Shown in pieces: positions 38,325 to 49,749 of a stretch of DNA of 64,000 nt; within the stretch, counting starts at the first letter, position 1, and the number at the start of each line of letters is the position of its first letter. A program made the translations under genes and the position numbers. The stretch is from Ophiothrix spiculata. Its lineage: Eukaryota; Echinodermata; Ophiuroidea; Amphilepidida; Ophiotrichidae. The notes beneath the pieces were generated by a model. It searched no databases and was not told where the DNA came from. It saw nothing but the letters and a program-made list of their open reading frames with translations. The DNA is taken from assembly GCA_000969725.1 (NCBI GenBank), contig JXSR01S019002.1; one strand, written 5' to 3'.

Positions 38325-38695
38325 ATTACTACTACTACAAAAATTTATACCGCACCAAAAACCAAAAACAAATTTGCACTAAGGCGCACATAGACAAAGT
38401 CATTGAAAAAAATAAATACATCTGCAAAAACATCAGTCAGACAAGGATTATTGTATGCAGAGTTAAAAAGGTGCTGTTTCAGTAGTTTCTTAAATGTGTC
38501 CATTGAAGGAGCAGATATTATTTGTTCTGGTAAAGCATTCCAAATTTTAGGTCCGTAGCATGAAAATGATCTGTCAGCAAATATTGAATGAGTTGTTCTA
38601 TGTTCCATAAGTTCTTCTCTGGGACACCCTGTAGTATCCATACGGTAATGACATTTAGTCCATTTAGAATCACAATACTGAAACCCGCACATTTG
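38325..38695 (-). mobile_element. L2-like LINE, 3' fragment
   Basis: The minus-strand frame contains RSFSCYGPKIWNALPEQI followed by SMDTFKKLLKQHLF, the hallmark C-terminus of reverse transcriptases in the CR1/L2 group. After the stop comes a GGTGCGGTATAAAT block and a (TAG)n tail (about 38,325-38,340). Everything 5' of the last about 100 codons is missing. Inserted in P1. Confidence 0.75.
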
Positions 38696-39912
38696 GTTTG
38701 ACTAAATATAAATAATTCTCAATCTAAAATTACTTTAAGCCATATGAATTTTCCCTTTTTCTGTTTCTCACTCAGAGGAAAACAAAAGTGACACACTAAT
38801 ATGAAACAGTCAAACTACTTCTGATGTTTGGACCACCAAATTGAACAGTGCATTCATTTCATCATTTTTGATTGTTAAACTAGAAAAACATGTCTGTTTT
38901 GTTTCGTTTTGTCAAATTATGCCTTTTCTGATAGCTATTAAGTTTAGAGCATTGTATGTTCTACGGCGACACAAGAATCTTGCGTAAAGACAGAGAACAG
39001 AATAAAAATTAATGCAGAATACTATTCTTTTGAATGACTGTGAGCTATAAAGCCACGTTTTACAGACTTATTTCCTACTTCAAGACAGTCGTAAACAGTA
39101 GCAATTTACCTATGTTACAGCAAGTTTGGTATAGTTTATATAAATATCATCTGGTCATATCTGCTGATGCAACGTTAGAATTTTATTACCTCGGGTAGGG
39201 AAGTTGTTTTCAAAAGTATTCTAGCAAGGTTAAAGTTCTAGATACTATATACATCCGTCAGCTTTTATTCTATGCAATTTATTCTGATTTCACACTATAG
39301 CTTTTCATTATTATTATCACCAGAAAGTGTCAAACGTTGACAGTGAAGTGTATCGTATTCATTTGAGCTTAACAACCTTAGCATAGATCTGGAATAACCA
39401 TAAAACGCGTGTAATGCAATATAAGTGTTGTGTTTTGAAACGGAGCATGAACGGGATGTCAAAAAACCATATTGCAAAAGCTCAACAGTGCTTCGTTCCA
39501 TTTTGTACCAAATATACATGGCTGATCGTGTATATAACTTTTATATAATATATATTATAATATCCCACTCAGTGTAATTTTGACAAAGATAATGATATAA
39601 ATTAAACAATAAAATATCTGATAAAGTGCAGTATCCCGGCACGTTTTCCTTGCTGTTTTTGGTTAATTTGATATCAGATTTATTCCAGTAAAACATAGTC
39701 ATTTAATGATAACAGATACTTACCTTCTTTTGTCAAATTGCTGTCTTCTGATATTTATGAAATATAGAAATACTACTCACAAAAACAAAATGTAAATCAT
39801 ATATTTTACAGATTAATTTTCTACTATTGTACATGTATCTGTTGAAATTTTGCTCAAACGGGTTACTTCATGAATTTGAATTCAACATCATTTTCAGCAT
39901 TACTCCACAATA

Positions 39913-40510
39913 CGAGGGGGTATCAAAAAGTGTTAAACTTTACCCAGAAGAAAAGGCGCTAGGAACAAATTTTCATTATGGTATACTTTAGTCATCATTA
40001 CATAGTCAATGTGCAAAGTAACACATTTCTCCCACTTTTAACTGATTGTCTACAGACCATTATTGTAGGGATCCTCTTTATTGAAAAAAGCTGATTTTAG
40101 ATTTTAATGAAAATCAATATTTCCAGGTCGGCCATGTTCTATTACACCATTATGATATCATTCATGGACCGATTTCCATAATTTTGGTATTAATGGATAA
40201 AGAAAACCCTACCCATTACTATGGTATCAAACAATTAAACTTTAGTGGTGCCAATAAGATTTACTGGGCTATATAACCCTTCAAATGCAAGGAATTAAAT
40301 ACGCCGCTTGTCTCAATTTCCTCAATGCAGCTTATGTTTTAAGCGGGTAGGTAGATGACATCAATCACCCCCTGTAAAGAAAGTAAAACTACCTATGAGA
40401 CAATGTTTGCACCATAATGTACATAAAGACGAGTGACTATTCTGACAAAATTTCATTGATATAGCTCAATCTCTTCTGGGTAAAGTTTAAAACTTTTTGA
40501 TACCCCCTCG
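39913..40510. mobile_element. Mariner-like MITE
   Basis: This 598-bp element is flanked by TA (39,911-39,912; 40,511-40,512). Inverted ends CGAGGGGGTATCAAAAAGT extend through an ACTTTACCCAGAAGA block. P3 lacks it. It abuts the tail of the LINE at 40,513. The interior (about 40,080-40,275) is a strongly decayed form of the shared core module. Confidence 0.85.
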
Positions 40511-40512
40511 TA

Positions 40513-41443
40513 CAATACAATACAATACAAAAAGCATTAATTGCGCCATTTCCAAAAGGCTCAGAGCGCTTACAAATACAACCTTAAAAATACAACTTTA
40601 AACTACATGTACATCTTAATTTTACAAAGATATTATCAAATTATGGAAACAAGTAAGTTTTTAGTGCTTTTTTGAACACATTAACAGAGGATGATTGTCT
40701 AATTTGAATTGGTAAGCTGTTCCATTCTTAAGAAGCAGAAACTTTAAAAGTTCTATCACCAGCTAAAACTCTTGTGATAGGGTAAGTTAGACGAAGATAG
40801 TCTTTTGAAGATCTGAGTTGTCTTTTTGGAACATATAATGCTAGAGAATTTTTCAAATAAATGGGTCCTTGGTTATGAAGACATTTGTAGGTACACAACA
40901 GTAATTTAAAAACAATTCTTTGATGTACCGGAAGCCAGTGTAAAGATTTCAGAAGTGGTGCCGCGGAATGTTTATGGTCAACTTCAAAAACAAGACGAGC
41001 TGTCCAGTTTTGTAGGTGCTGTAGTCTAATTATGTAGGAAGACGGCAGTGAAGAAAGAAGTCCATTACAGTAATCTAAACGCGAAAGAATTAAAGAACGA
41101 ACGGCATGCTGAGACGTAGGTTGATCAATATATTTTCTAATTCTACTAATGTTACGAAGATGAAAGGTGACAGTTTTGCTAAGATTGGTAACATGAGATG
41201 ACATAGACATTTGTGAGTCAAAGAAAGCACCCAAATTTCTAATAGTTTCAGAAGGTTTGATATTTACATTTCCAATAGACAGAGACAGGTTGTGTGGTAT
41301 AAAATATTTATGGTGATGTGATGTGATGATGCTGCGATGAAAAATTCAGTTTTACTGTCATTTAGTTTTAGTTTGTTGGCAGTCATCTAGCTTTTTATAT
41401 CAGTTATACAATTTTGAAGTCGCGATATTGCACTGTTGAGGTC
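40513..41443 (-). mobile_element. L2-like LINE, truncated and mutated
   Basis: Coding runs from about 41,443 to a stop at 40,641 on the minus strand. It reads, with breaks, NKLKLNDSKTEFF, IRNLGAFFDSQMSMSSHV, SLILSRLDYCNGLL, LHWLPVHQRI, EWNSLPIQIRQSSS and FKKALKTYLF, the C-terminal third of a CR1/L2-type reverse transcriptase. Breaks are TAG at 41,387-41,389 in place of an expected tryptophan, an indel near 41,320 and TAA at 40,728-40,730. The 3' end has GCGCTCTGAG, GGAAATGGCGCAAT and a (TTGTA)n tail. The 5' cut at about 41,443 is defined by comparison with P3 at 63,567. Confidence 0.82.
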
Positions 41444-41999
41444 ATATGTAATTAGAATTAAGTTTTCATAAAACTATATAAATCAAGATAAATCACCAAA
41501 TGTATCTTTGTACCCTTAGAGTTGATTTTATTCGAATTGTCCATTTCCAACAATTTTGTCAACTATAAAATCGCTTTATTTGTAAAAACTACACACTCTG
41601 TGTCCGCTCTGTGCAATCTTAGTCGATTTAAGCATGCATCTATTACTTCCATGATTTAAGCCATTCGTAGTTGTAATAGTTTTGTTATAATACAAGTAAT
41701 GTCGTAATGCCAACATTTAATACTACTGCACAAAAAATCACATCGATTAAAGCAGTTACCTTTGTATCTTTTATCAAGAGCCTTCTACGTTTTTATTGCG
41801 TACAAAATACCGCACATCGTTTATTATATACTCTGAGTAACTTTAAGTGTTGTATATGGCCTTGCGTCACAAATACGTTCCTCAAATATCATGGATCTGT
41901 TACATATTACCCTACAAAATGGTAGAAAACATGCATTTTTGCTAAAGCGTCTTTACGTATTTGGGAAAAATTTGTACACATGAAAGGTATATTTATACT

Positions 42000-44900
42000 C
42001 TATTTATCTGTAAAAATTGAACTTCCCATGAGTTTAATTAATGAAGTTATACTTGAAAAAGCAATTAGGGAACACGATGGATCGGGTGGAGGAGGCGACG
42101 GTGGAGGAGGCGCGCATAGGATTACATGTAAAAGTGTAAGAAAGTTATGATTTATAAACACATGTATTTTTAAAAATAAAAATGCTGTGATCATAATTTT
42201 TTGAATATACTTCAATGAGATATGTATAATGCTAAAGACATATCATCCAAATTTTGTTGTTTTTTAATATTTTATATGTGGGTAATTTTCTCTATACATT
42301 ACTGTACAAAACGTGCATTTACACTCGAAAACTTTAAAACGGCATATCTTTTGACTGAATTGACGTAGTTAGTAAAAGTTATACATTTTCCAAAAGGAAA
42401 TTTGACAAGGAATTCAATTATGTGATTAAATTTTAAGTAGTGTATACAGGAAAAAACTTATGACCAATAAATATCCCAAAAATTAATGAGTCGTTTCATA
42501 GATTTTGACCATCCTCAGTATTTTGATCACAATGAATTTGGTCACCAAATGTATTAGGCCATCATTACATCCATCAAGTAATGTTTGCGTCATCTGGATA
42601 AACCTTTTTCCCAACAAAATTTCATCGTGCCAAGTTGCTTGACCAAAATGCACTTTTATTTTATTTTGCACCCTGTATAATTTTTACCCAGCCCTCAAAA
42701 TTAGGCTTATTTAGGTAAAACTGATATCCTCGGAAAATGAGCTTTCCAGCAATATATAACTTTGTGGGTTTTAAGTGTATATGTTTAGAGTTACAATACG
42801 TTGAATACAAATTGGCATGGTTTTACCAATATTTTTGTGTGAAACAAAAATTATGTCCAGTTAATGACTTACGTCCATATATTAGCCAACAATAGCATCT
42901 GAATCACTGCCATTTATCATTACCTTTTATACATCATTATCATTCTGGGAATTGTAGAATTATCAAGGTTACAATCTGTCAAGTATCGCATATTCTCAGA
43001 CTCCCAAATACAGAATAAATATCTATATCAATATCCAATCACCTTTATTCAACATGCTAATAACATACCGAAATACATAGAATAAAGAAATCACACAAAA
43101 CCAAGACAACCAGTAGGGCGAGGACAAAGACCAAAAAAAAAGGGAAAAAGCTTGTTAAGTTAAATAAAGCATATTTTTGGAACAAAAACATTTTTTTAAT
43201 TCATTGCAAACTCGTAATAAGACAATTTACATTTTTAATTATAACTCCAGAACCACAATTTCAGACATAAGGGAAAGTATACTTTTTCTGCTTCCTTATG
43301 ATCAGATGGTGTAAATTTAGCCAATCAATGATTACCAATTTTGAATTTTCTTCCCTTGGTTTGGTTGCCATTTTATTTTATGCATATTAAACAAATTTTG
43401 ACAAACCTACTTTTTCCTACATTTTGAATATGTTGTTTGAGAGGTCATCAACAGTTAATTTCAGCCAAAAAATCTCGTGTTGCAATTTTGTCTACGTCAA
43501 ACCAACAGACTTACTAGTCTATTTGTCGATTGTTGAACTCACATAGGACATCCCTCATGTATTAAGTCCACTATTGTCAATTGTTGCATTCGCCAAATGG
43601 TCCTATTACACCATTGGGACAATTGACCATTCAAAGCACGTATTCATCATGTCCATGCATTTTCAACGTCCCTTTTGGATGCTCTTTCCTTTACTTTTCG
43701 CGATATCCATAAAAATCAATAAGGTCATGATATAGTATTTCTTGAGAAAATTAAAAATTGATAAAAAGATATGTAGGTCCTCAAAGCATGGTATGTCATA
43801 TTTATGACATGTTAATAAACAATGTGGGTTGTAATAGTGGTCCAAGTGATTACGCCATTTACAAATTCAAAACATTACACGTTTGTTATCTCATGAGAAT
43901 AAAAATTCAAATTAATAATTTAATAAAGTCATGGCCGGCTGTAGCTAATTATATATTAATTGAATTTTGTAATCGCGTTTTGAAAATGGCTTATTAAATA
44001 CAGTGGAAAATTAAATTAACTGACACAGATTTCATTTGCACATTAATGGATCTAATTTACAACTTTCTAAATAGTGACGCCAATTTGTATTTGAAAATGT
44101 ATGTCTATTTTAAAAATATTTGTCTATAACGATTTATACAATACCTTACAGAATTGCACAAATTTTAGATATATGGAAGCTTTAGTCTTTTGTTGTCATA
44201 TGATCTGGACATTGCATAAGTGACCACACATACATAGGTTAATGTAATGTTCAAAATATTAGAGTGTAGGGAGTCATTATTGTTACGTTAAGCAGATTGC
44301 TACTGATTAACAGATTACGATATAACGATGGTCAAATAGAAAAAGCATAGTAATAAAAAACAATAGTGTCTCATAAATAATACAGTATGCACTCGTCTTT
44401 GGAAATAAGAATGACCATCGTAAGAGAAAGTAATAAGAAACATTCTAATGAAATTATGCAAACAAATTGCCCATTTCTCTTTAATTCGGCCAAAGCAATG
44501 AAGATGTTTCTGTTATCTAGAAATTTCATTTTAATCATGAATTTTTTTTTTCTACACCTACTATAAAAAGAAATATTATTTTGTTTATGAGCTAACATAA
44601 TATGTGTTCTGTAGCCCTAATATTTTTGCCATTTGTTTCCAATTTCATCAATTATTGACGAAAACGATTATTCCTGTTATACACAGTGAAAGAAAATAAA
44701 TATTTATTTGAAAAACAATCTTTAATGAAAAACTACCAGCTGTTACAGACAACACAAATTTTAACACAGCTAGAGCGCCACGTAAAGCAAAGCAATGATG
44801 TTATATATGGTTCAAATTGAGCATTTACACCCTATTGTCAAGTTTTGCACCGATGTAAGGGTAAATAATAGGCAATGTGTTTATAATAAAACGTATAAAG

Positions 44901-45072
44901 AAATTTAGAATATTTTTAACATGTTGTTATATTTTTTGAAAACCTTTAATTTACTTATAAGACTAACAATTGCAATGGTAATATTTCAAAACGATCATTA
45001 TCAGAGAATCTTTTCGAAGTAATTATTGAACAGTATATCAACCGACTCTAACCAAACACGTTTTACACTTAC
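42000..45072. other. Non-coding; presumed K2P intron 1 side
   Basis: This lies downstream of the donor at 45,072, so it is intron if the 45 kb gene continues leftward. No second K2P exon was recognised. A GGA-rich strand at about 42,078-42,115 and a possible small DNA element at about 42,434-42,680 (tatacagg ... ccctgtata ends) are the only distinctive blocks. Confidence 0.45.
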
Positions 45073-45502
45073 CTATCATGCTTATAACCGTTGTCGAAAA
45101 AAATAGTGAACTGTAAAAATTCCAGAGAGGCTTTCCTTTCCTATCGACATGGTGTGTGCAAACCATGCTGCCATAATCAGCTTCAAATTTATCTAGAGCA
45201 TCTCTGATATCTCTCTCAAGGTCGGTGATGTTCATACTATCGTCCTTGATAAGTTGCGTCATATTTGTTAAATTTTGAATAAGTTTATCTCTTTCAAATT
45301 GAAGATTTTTATACACTTCAATCTCGTGATCGTGTTCTAAGTACACAAACATTGCACCACCGAAGAATGAGTAAGCAATTAGTACTGCCATTAATACGAA
45401 ATTGACGACAAAAACTTGAAGTTTTTCTCTTTTCTTTGACTTCCGTGATAAGTTCCTGTGTAAGGCATGTTTCCTAGCATGGACATTGCTTATCATCATC
45501 AT
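45073..45502 (-). CDS. Divergent K2P channel first exon with Met in selectivity filter 1
   Basis: This exon has 143 codons plus one base, from an ATG at 45,502 (the first of three in tandem) to donor G|GTAAGTGT at 45,072, the same splice position as the 7 kb and 25 kb exons. The cytosolic tail is short (about 28 residues, basic: RKSKKREK) and lacks the long tail of A and B. M1 is about 29-52, followed by FFGGAMFVYLE, the K2P M1/cap junction. The cap (57-124) has sequons N77, N80 and N91 and one Cys (115). It has no cysteine at the position of Cys197 in A. The pore helix ends TTVISMIG (137-144), where A and B read SATVISTIG, so Met142 replaces the filter threonine that lines the inner K+ site in K2P channels. 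The frame is otherwise intact. It may be a functional but unusual channel, a silent subunit or an early pseudogene. Confidence 0.85.
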
Positions 45503-47232
45503 GATGTCTGGTATCTATATATTCCGATGTGGTTAAGAAAACACTCAGGGTAATTCCTATTTCTTCAATAAATGTTTTACTTAAGCACAGATGAAAAAGC
45601 ATTAAATGGTCTGTCTTGTTGCAAGTGCAAGCAGGTGGTAGCCAGTCAAGTCGCCTTTAGAAAAAATACTTTGCTTTTCACAGTCAACGTCTTTCTGTTT
45701 TATCAATCACGGAATTGGTAATTCCCCGTTGAACCAATGTACACATTGTGTGTAGCATCAGCATATCCAATTTGATTCACAATATTCCAACGCATATTGT
45801 ATTATCGTAATCAGCATCATTTGTGCAAGCATGTTTAAATAATCAAGCATGTTGTCATAATATGATACTACACATCATATTTCTGCATCAAACATGTCGC
45901 CACATCAGGTTCAATATTAGATTACATTGGTAAGAGCGACCGGCAAAAGTAGATTATCATTTTGGTTTGTTAGACCAAACAATGATGGTTGACAAATGAA
46001 ACAAATAAATAAAAGGCATTAATTACCATCGCTACAGAAAGGAACTTGAGATGTCAAACAAAAGAGATAAAGTTTTTGTCCATGGTTCTTGATGAACATT
46101 TATTCATATCGTATATCGTGCATTAGCAGTACATCTTGTATTTACAAGGTCGTCGAAGGGTAAGCACAGCCAAATTAATATTTTATGTATGAGGAAGTAA
46201 AACATGGTATAAAATAATTGCCAATATATTATCACTATGTTGCTACAATAACAATCCTTCCACATGCATATAATTTTGTTAATAATCAAGTAAATCGACC
46301 TTAACTTCAACGCCCTTGTGTTGAATCATTGAGTTTCCATTCACAATCTACGTTCCTCATAATTGATTCAATTTCGACAATGATGACTACCTTCCGATGT
46401 AGATAGAAATTGCATCGAAGCACAAGTACTCGTAAGGTCATTTGTTTTTATTAATCTCAAAATTGTATGTAAATGATGTGCATAAATCATGAGGATGTAT
46501 ATGAATCATTGGGTAGATGATGTATAGTTGCGACTTACGTACAAACCAATAGATAATTGATTTTTTCTGAAATACATCACAGATTTTCAATAGTTTTTAT
46601 GCCTATAAAGAAGTATACAAATAACAGCAAGTTACGTTGTAACCTTGGTAAACATCTTAAGAAAAACACGATATCAAATAAAGTGTATAATCACCGTTTT
46701 GATAAGATAAAACCATTACGTCTTTATCAATTGATTTGTTTAGTGAAAGAAAGTTGCCTTTAACTTATATGCTATAGAAGATCCAATTAAATAATCCTAA
46801 TCAGTACACTTGCTGTCGTAATATTTCAATGCACAATTCTAAACTTGAAATAACTATCTCTCCAAAGAGATGTCGTAAATGGATTTTATATGTCTGGTGG
46901 ACCACTTAGCTTTATACTTGCCTTTAAAACCCATTGCACACAGCAAATTGCAAATTGAGCAAAGCGTTTTTGAAGCTACATAGACTGTTAATTATTATAA
47001 AACAATGTCATACACGATAAATAAACAATTGACGAAGATTGAATGTCGTGTCATGCGTCATGTCATTGCTCTATATATGTGTGATCAAGTATTTTCGAGG
47101 CGACGTATCTTCGCCAGTTTGATTTCTTTTAATTGCTGTCATTTATACAATAGGTCTCACCATGCAAGGACGAATCTAACCAGCAGTGCATGACAACATC
47201 AACTAGACTTAGACCTGTCTCTGAAGAGACAA
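45503..47232. other. 5' flank of the 45 kb K2P exon, no gene seen
   Basis: A+T-rich, with short unconserved frames only. No clear promoter motif can be defended. Confidence 0.45.
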
Positions 47233-48336
47233 GAACCCTGCCGATTGGTTTTTTTTTTCATACTTCTGTATGCATAAATCATATTATCTCTTTAAAAGTA
47301 CCCCAAGGAATGGTCGGACTATGGGGTCACAATTGACACTTTTGATATTTGGTCCAAGATGAACAATTTGACATCTAAACTTTTGAAATCGGACAATGGT
47401 GGAAATTTGTCCTTTCTTTTGACCCAGTGAAAGGTCGGACAATGGGGTCACCATTGACAATTTTGATCACTATTTCAAGACAAACAATTTGACACCTCAA
47501 CCATTAAAATCGGACAATTTGATCTTTCTTTTGACCTTTGACCCAGGAAAAGGTCGTACGACGGGGTCACTATTGACACTTTTGATCGCTATTCCAAGAC
47601 GAACTATTTTACACGTTAACCTTTCATTATGACATTTGACCCCCAGGGAAAGGTCGGACAATGGGGTCATTATTGACACTTTTGGTCGCTGGTCAAAGAC
47701 GAACAATTTGACACCTTAACCTTTAAAATCGGACAAAGTTGAAAAGTTGACCTTTCTTTTGACCTTTGATCCCCGAGAAAAGGTTGGGTGATGGCATCAC
47801 TATGGATATTTTTGATTGCTTTTCAAAGGCAAACATTTTGACACCTTAATCTTTGAAATCGGGCAAAGTTGATAATTTGACCCTTTCATTGTTCCATTGA
47901 CCTTTCTTTTTACCTTTGACCCCCACGGAAGGATCGGACGACAGGGCCACTATTGACACTTTTGATAGTTGGTCCAAGGCGAACAATTTGACATCAAATA
48001 TTTTTTCATCTATTTTGTCATCCAATAACATTTAACAAATGTCAAGACGTTTCATGTCCCCAAATTGCATGACCATACCTTGTAATATAGTTGAGTTGAA
48101 ACTTTTTTCGTGAAAATCAAGTGTTGACCCCGTGACCCCTACGTGACCTTTGAGAGGTCAAGGGTCAGGTGATATGAATGGGAGGTGACCCTGGTCCCTT
48201 CACCCAAGTTTCAGTCATTGTATGCCAGAGATATAAGACATAATCTAAGTGTTGCCGGAAGAAAGAAAGAAAGAAGAAGAAAAAGAAGAAGAAGAAGAAA
48301 GAGAAGAAGAAGAAGAAGGAGAAGATCGGCAGGGTA
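47233..48336. mobile_element. Inverted-repeat-ended element carrying a minisatellite and (GAA)n
   Basis: Outer ends are ACCCTGCCGAT (about 47,233) and ATCGGCAGGGT (about 48,326-48,336). Inside are imperfect tandem units at 47,299-48,037, an internal tail with dense TGACC/GGTCA motifs (48,110-48,180) and a GAA-rich tract (48,262-48,325). Target duplication is unclear, so the element class is unassigned. Confidence 0.6.
47299..48037. repeat. Minisatellite, about six diverged units of 100-150 bp
   Basis: Unit starts are near 47,299, 47,430, 47,547, 47,648, 47,777 and 47,927. Each begins with a form of AAAGGTCGGACAATGGGGTC and continues ATTGACACTTTTGAT, then AACAATTTGACACC. Most end in TTTTGACCTTTGACCC, a DR1-like arrangement. 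Minus-strand frames here are repeat artefacts. Confidence 0.85.
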
Positions 48337-49340
48337 AATAAACTGTGAATTTTCGGGTTTTTTTGTGACATTTTATATATTAATGTTATTGCTTTTGTTA
48401 TAATTAAAATAATAATAAGGAAAACATTTTAGCAAAATTGTATTTTGATTGTTTTGCCTGATTCAAAGAAAAGACCTACCTTTATACATAGTCTGTCTGT
48501 GAAACACTTCAACTGAAAATGAAATTACAGTCAAGTGTGTCTGTAAGGAAAGAATTACGAAGAACAAAATAAATTGTTGGCCTATTTCGTGATAAGACTG
48601 CTCCCACAATGTAATGATACTCTCAGTCTAGATAAGTTCAATAAAAGCGTTTTGAACTAATCCGTATGTTCTTTTAGGCACCTATAATGCAATTTATATA
48701 AATCAGGGGGTACATGACATTTTCAAAAAGCTTGGCAAATGTATTACTACAAGGAAACAGATAATCTTATTTTGGGTCACGTCGATTGTAACTAAATCTA
48801 TTACAACAAAAGAGAAAAGAGATCTTTAACAAAATTAAGTAAATATTATGCAGAAATCATATTAAAAAGTACTTTTGCAAAACGTTTGTAAAGTCTCTAA
48901 TCGGGGTTAAAACTTCTGATGAAAGCTGTCAAGATATCAGAGTGTACATGTATGAGACATAACATTGTATTGTTCTTTATTCCGTTGTGAGTACACATTA
49001 GGAGTACTTCCCATTGTGGTAATAATGATACGTTTATGTCGCGGGTTATTTTTATGTATCAAAATTTTTCTATTCTATTGTGATACAATCTGTTTTGAAA
49101 TAAATGTCATTGACATTGCCTGGTTAAGAACTTTTCTGAATATAACTTTATATGTGATTTTCACTACAAGTTTTATGGAGGTATATTAAAAACCTTTACC
49201 CTTTAACACATAATTGGCATCGTCCAAAAGTCTAGGGGGACTATCGTATAGCCATGAACTAGGAATAATCTTCTATACAAGTAAAAGTAAAATATTGTTT
49301 GTTTGTTTGTTTATCCGGATTGGTCCGTAGGTTATAGAAC
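48337..49340. other. Non-coding stretch
   Basis: No supported gene. A (GTTT)n run at about 49,298-49,315 next to a CGGACCAATCCGG-type block may be a retroelement tail. Confidence 0.4.
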
Positions 49341-49343
49341 TTA

Positions 49344-49684
49344 AAGCAATACTATAAGATTTTGATCAAAAATTATTTATAGTAAAAACATCATAAAATG
49401 AAGGAATGTGACTATCTAAAAGCGTTTTCAAGTGTATTTTGTCAAAAAATGTTTTACCACTGAAAAATGAAGACAAAAGCACATGCATGCTTTCCTATAC
49501 TAATACATGTTGAGTTAAATTCGGGATCCCGAATTTAATTCAACAAATGGCCATAACAGAAAAAGTAAGCATCTTTGAGCCAAATCGTTTGGAGGGTATT
49601 TCTATCTACCAAAAACAAACATAATAATCAAAAAGTCATGGGTGACAGGGGGAACTTCATTTTTAACACTTTATAGTATTGCTT
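49344..49684. mobile_element. TA-type MITE with central palindrome
   Basis: This 341-bp element is flanked by TA (49,342-49,343; 49,685-49,686). Inverted ends are AAGCAATACTATAAG and, from the right, AAGCAATACTATAAA. At its centre, 49,517-49,536 is a perfect 20-bp palindrome (AAATTCGGGA and its complement), extending to about 36 bp with one mismatch. Confidence 0.82.
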
Positions 49685-49689
49685 TAAAG

Positions 49690-49745
49690 CCCAAACATAA
49701 AGCCCAGCCCAGGATAGCCCAAACATAAAGCCCAGCCCAGGATAG
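49690..49745 (+). repeat. 28-bp exact tandem duplication
   Basis: Two identical 28-bp units beginning cccaaacataaagcccagcc, directly beside the MITE at 49,344-49,684. Confidence 0.9.
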
Positions 49746-49749
49746 CCCA

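Larger units (their letters stand above)
36530..41790 (+). repeat. Duplicon P1 (older direct duplication)
   Basis: Collinear blocks match P3 at 58,990-63,840: 36,733-36,965 with 58,990-59,230; 38,820-38,980 with 59,320-59,340 and 60,840-60,950; 39,170-39,535 with 62,518-62,900; 39,880-39,905 with 63,230-63,265; and 41,443-41,790 with 63,567-63,840. The block near 36,530-36,640 also resembles 51,070-51,175. It is interrupted by two MITEs and two LINE fragments. No host gene was recognised. Confidence 0.75.

Noticed and set aside
42483-42671. Minus-strand frame as a K2P second exon
   Set aside because: No YG after a splice acceptor, no M2-like hydrophobic segment or GIPL-type motif; it probably overlaps a small DNA element.
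47497-48031. Two minus-strand frames of 60-70 residues
   Set aside because: They lie wholly in the minisatellite and recur only because the units repeat.
47299-48037. CRISPR-like array
   Set aside because: Units are contiguous diverged tandem repeats without unique spacers, in animal DNA.
48165-48371. Phe-rich minus-strand frame
   Set aside because: Translation of the GAA tract.
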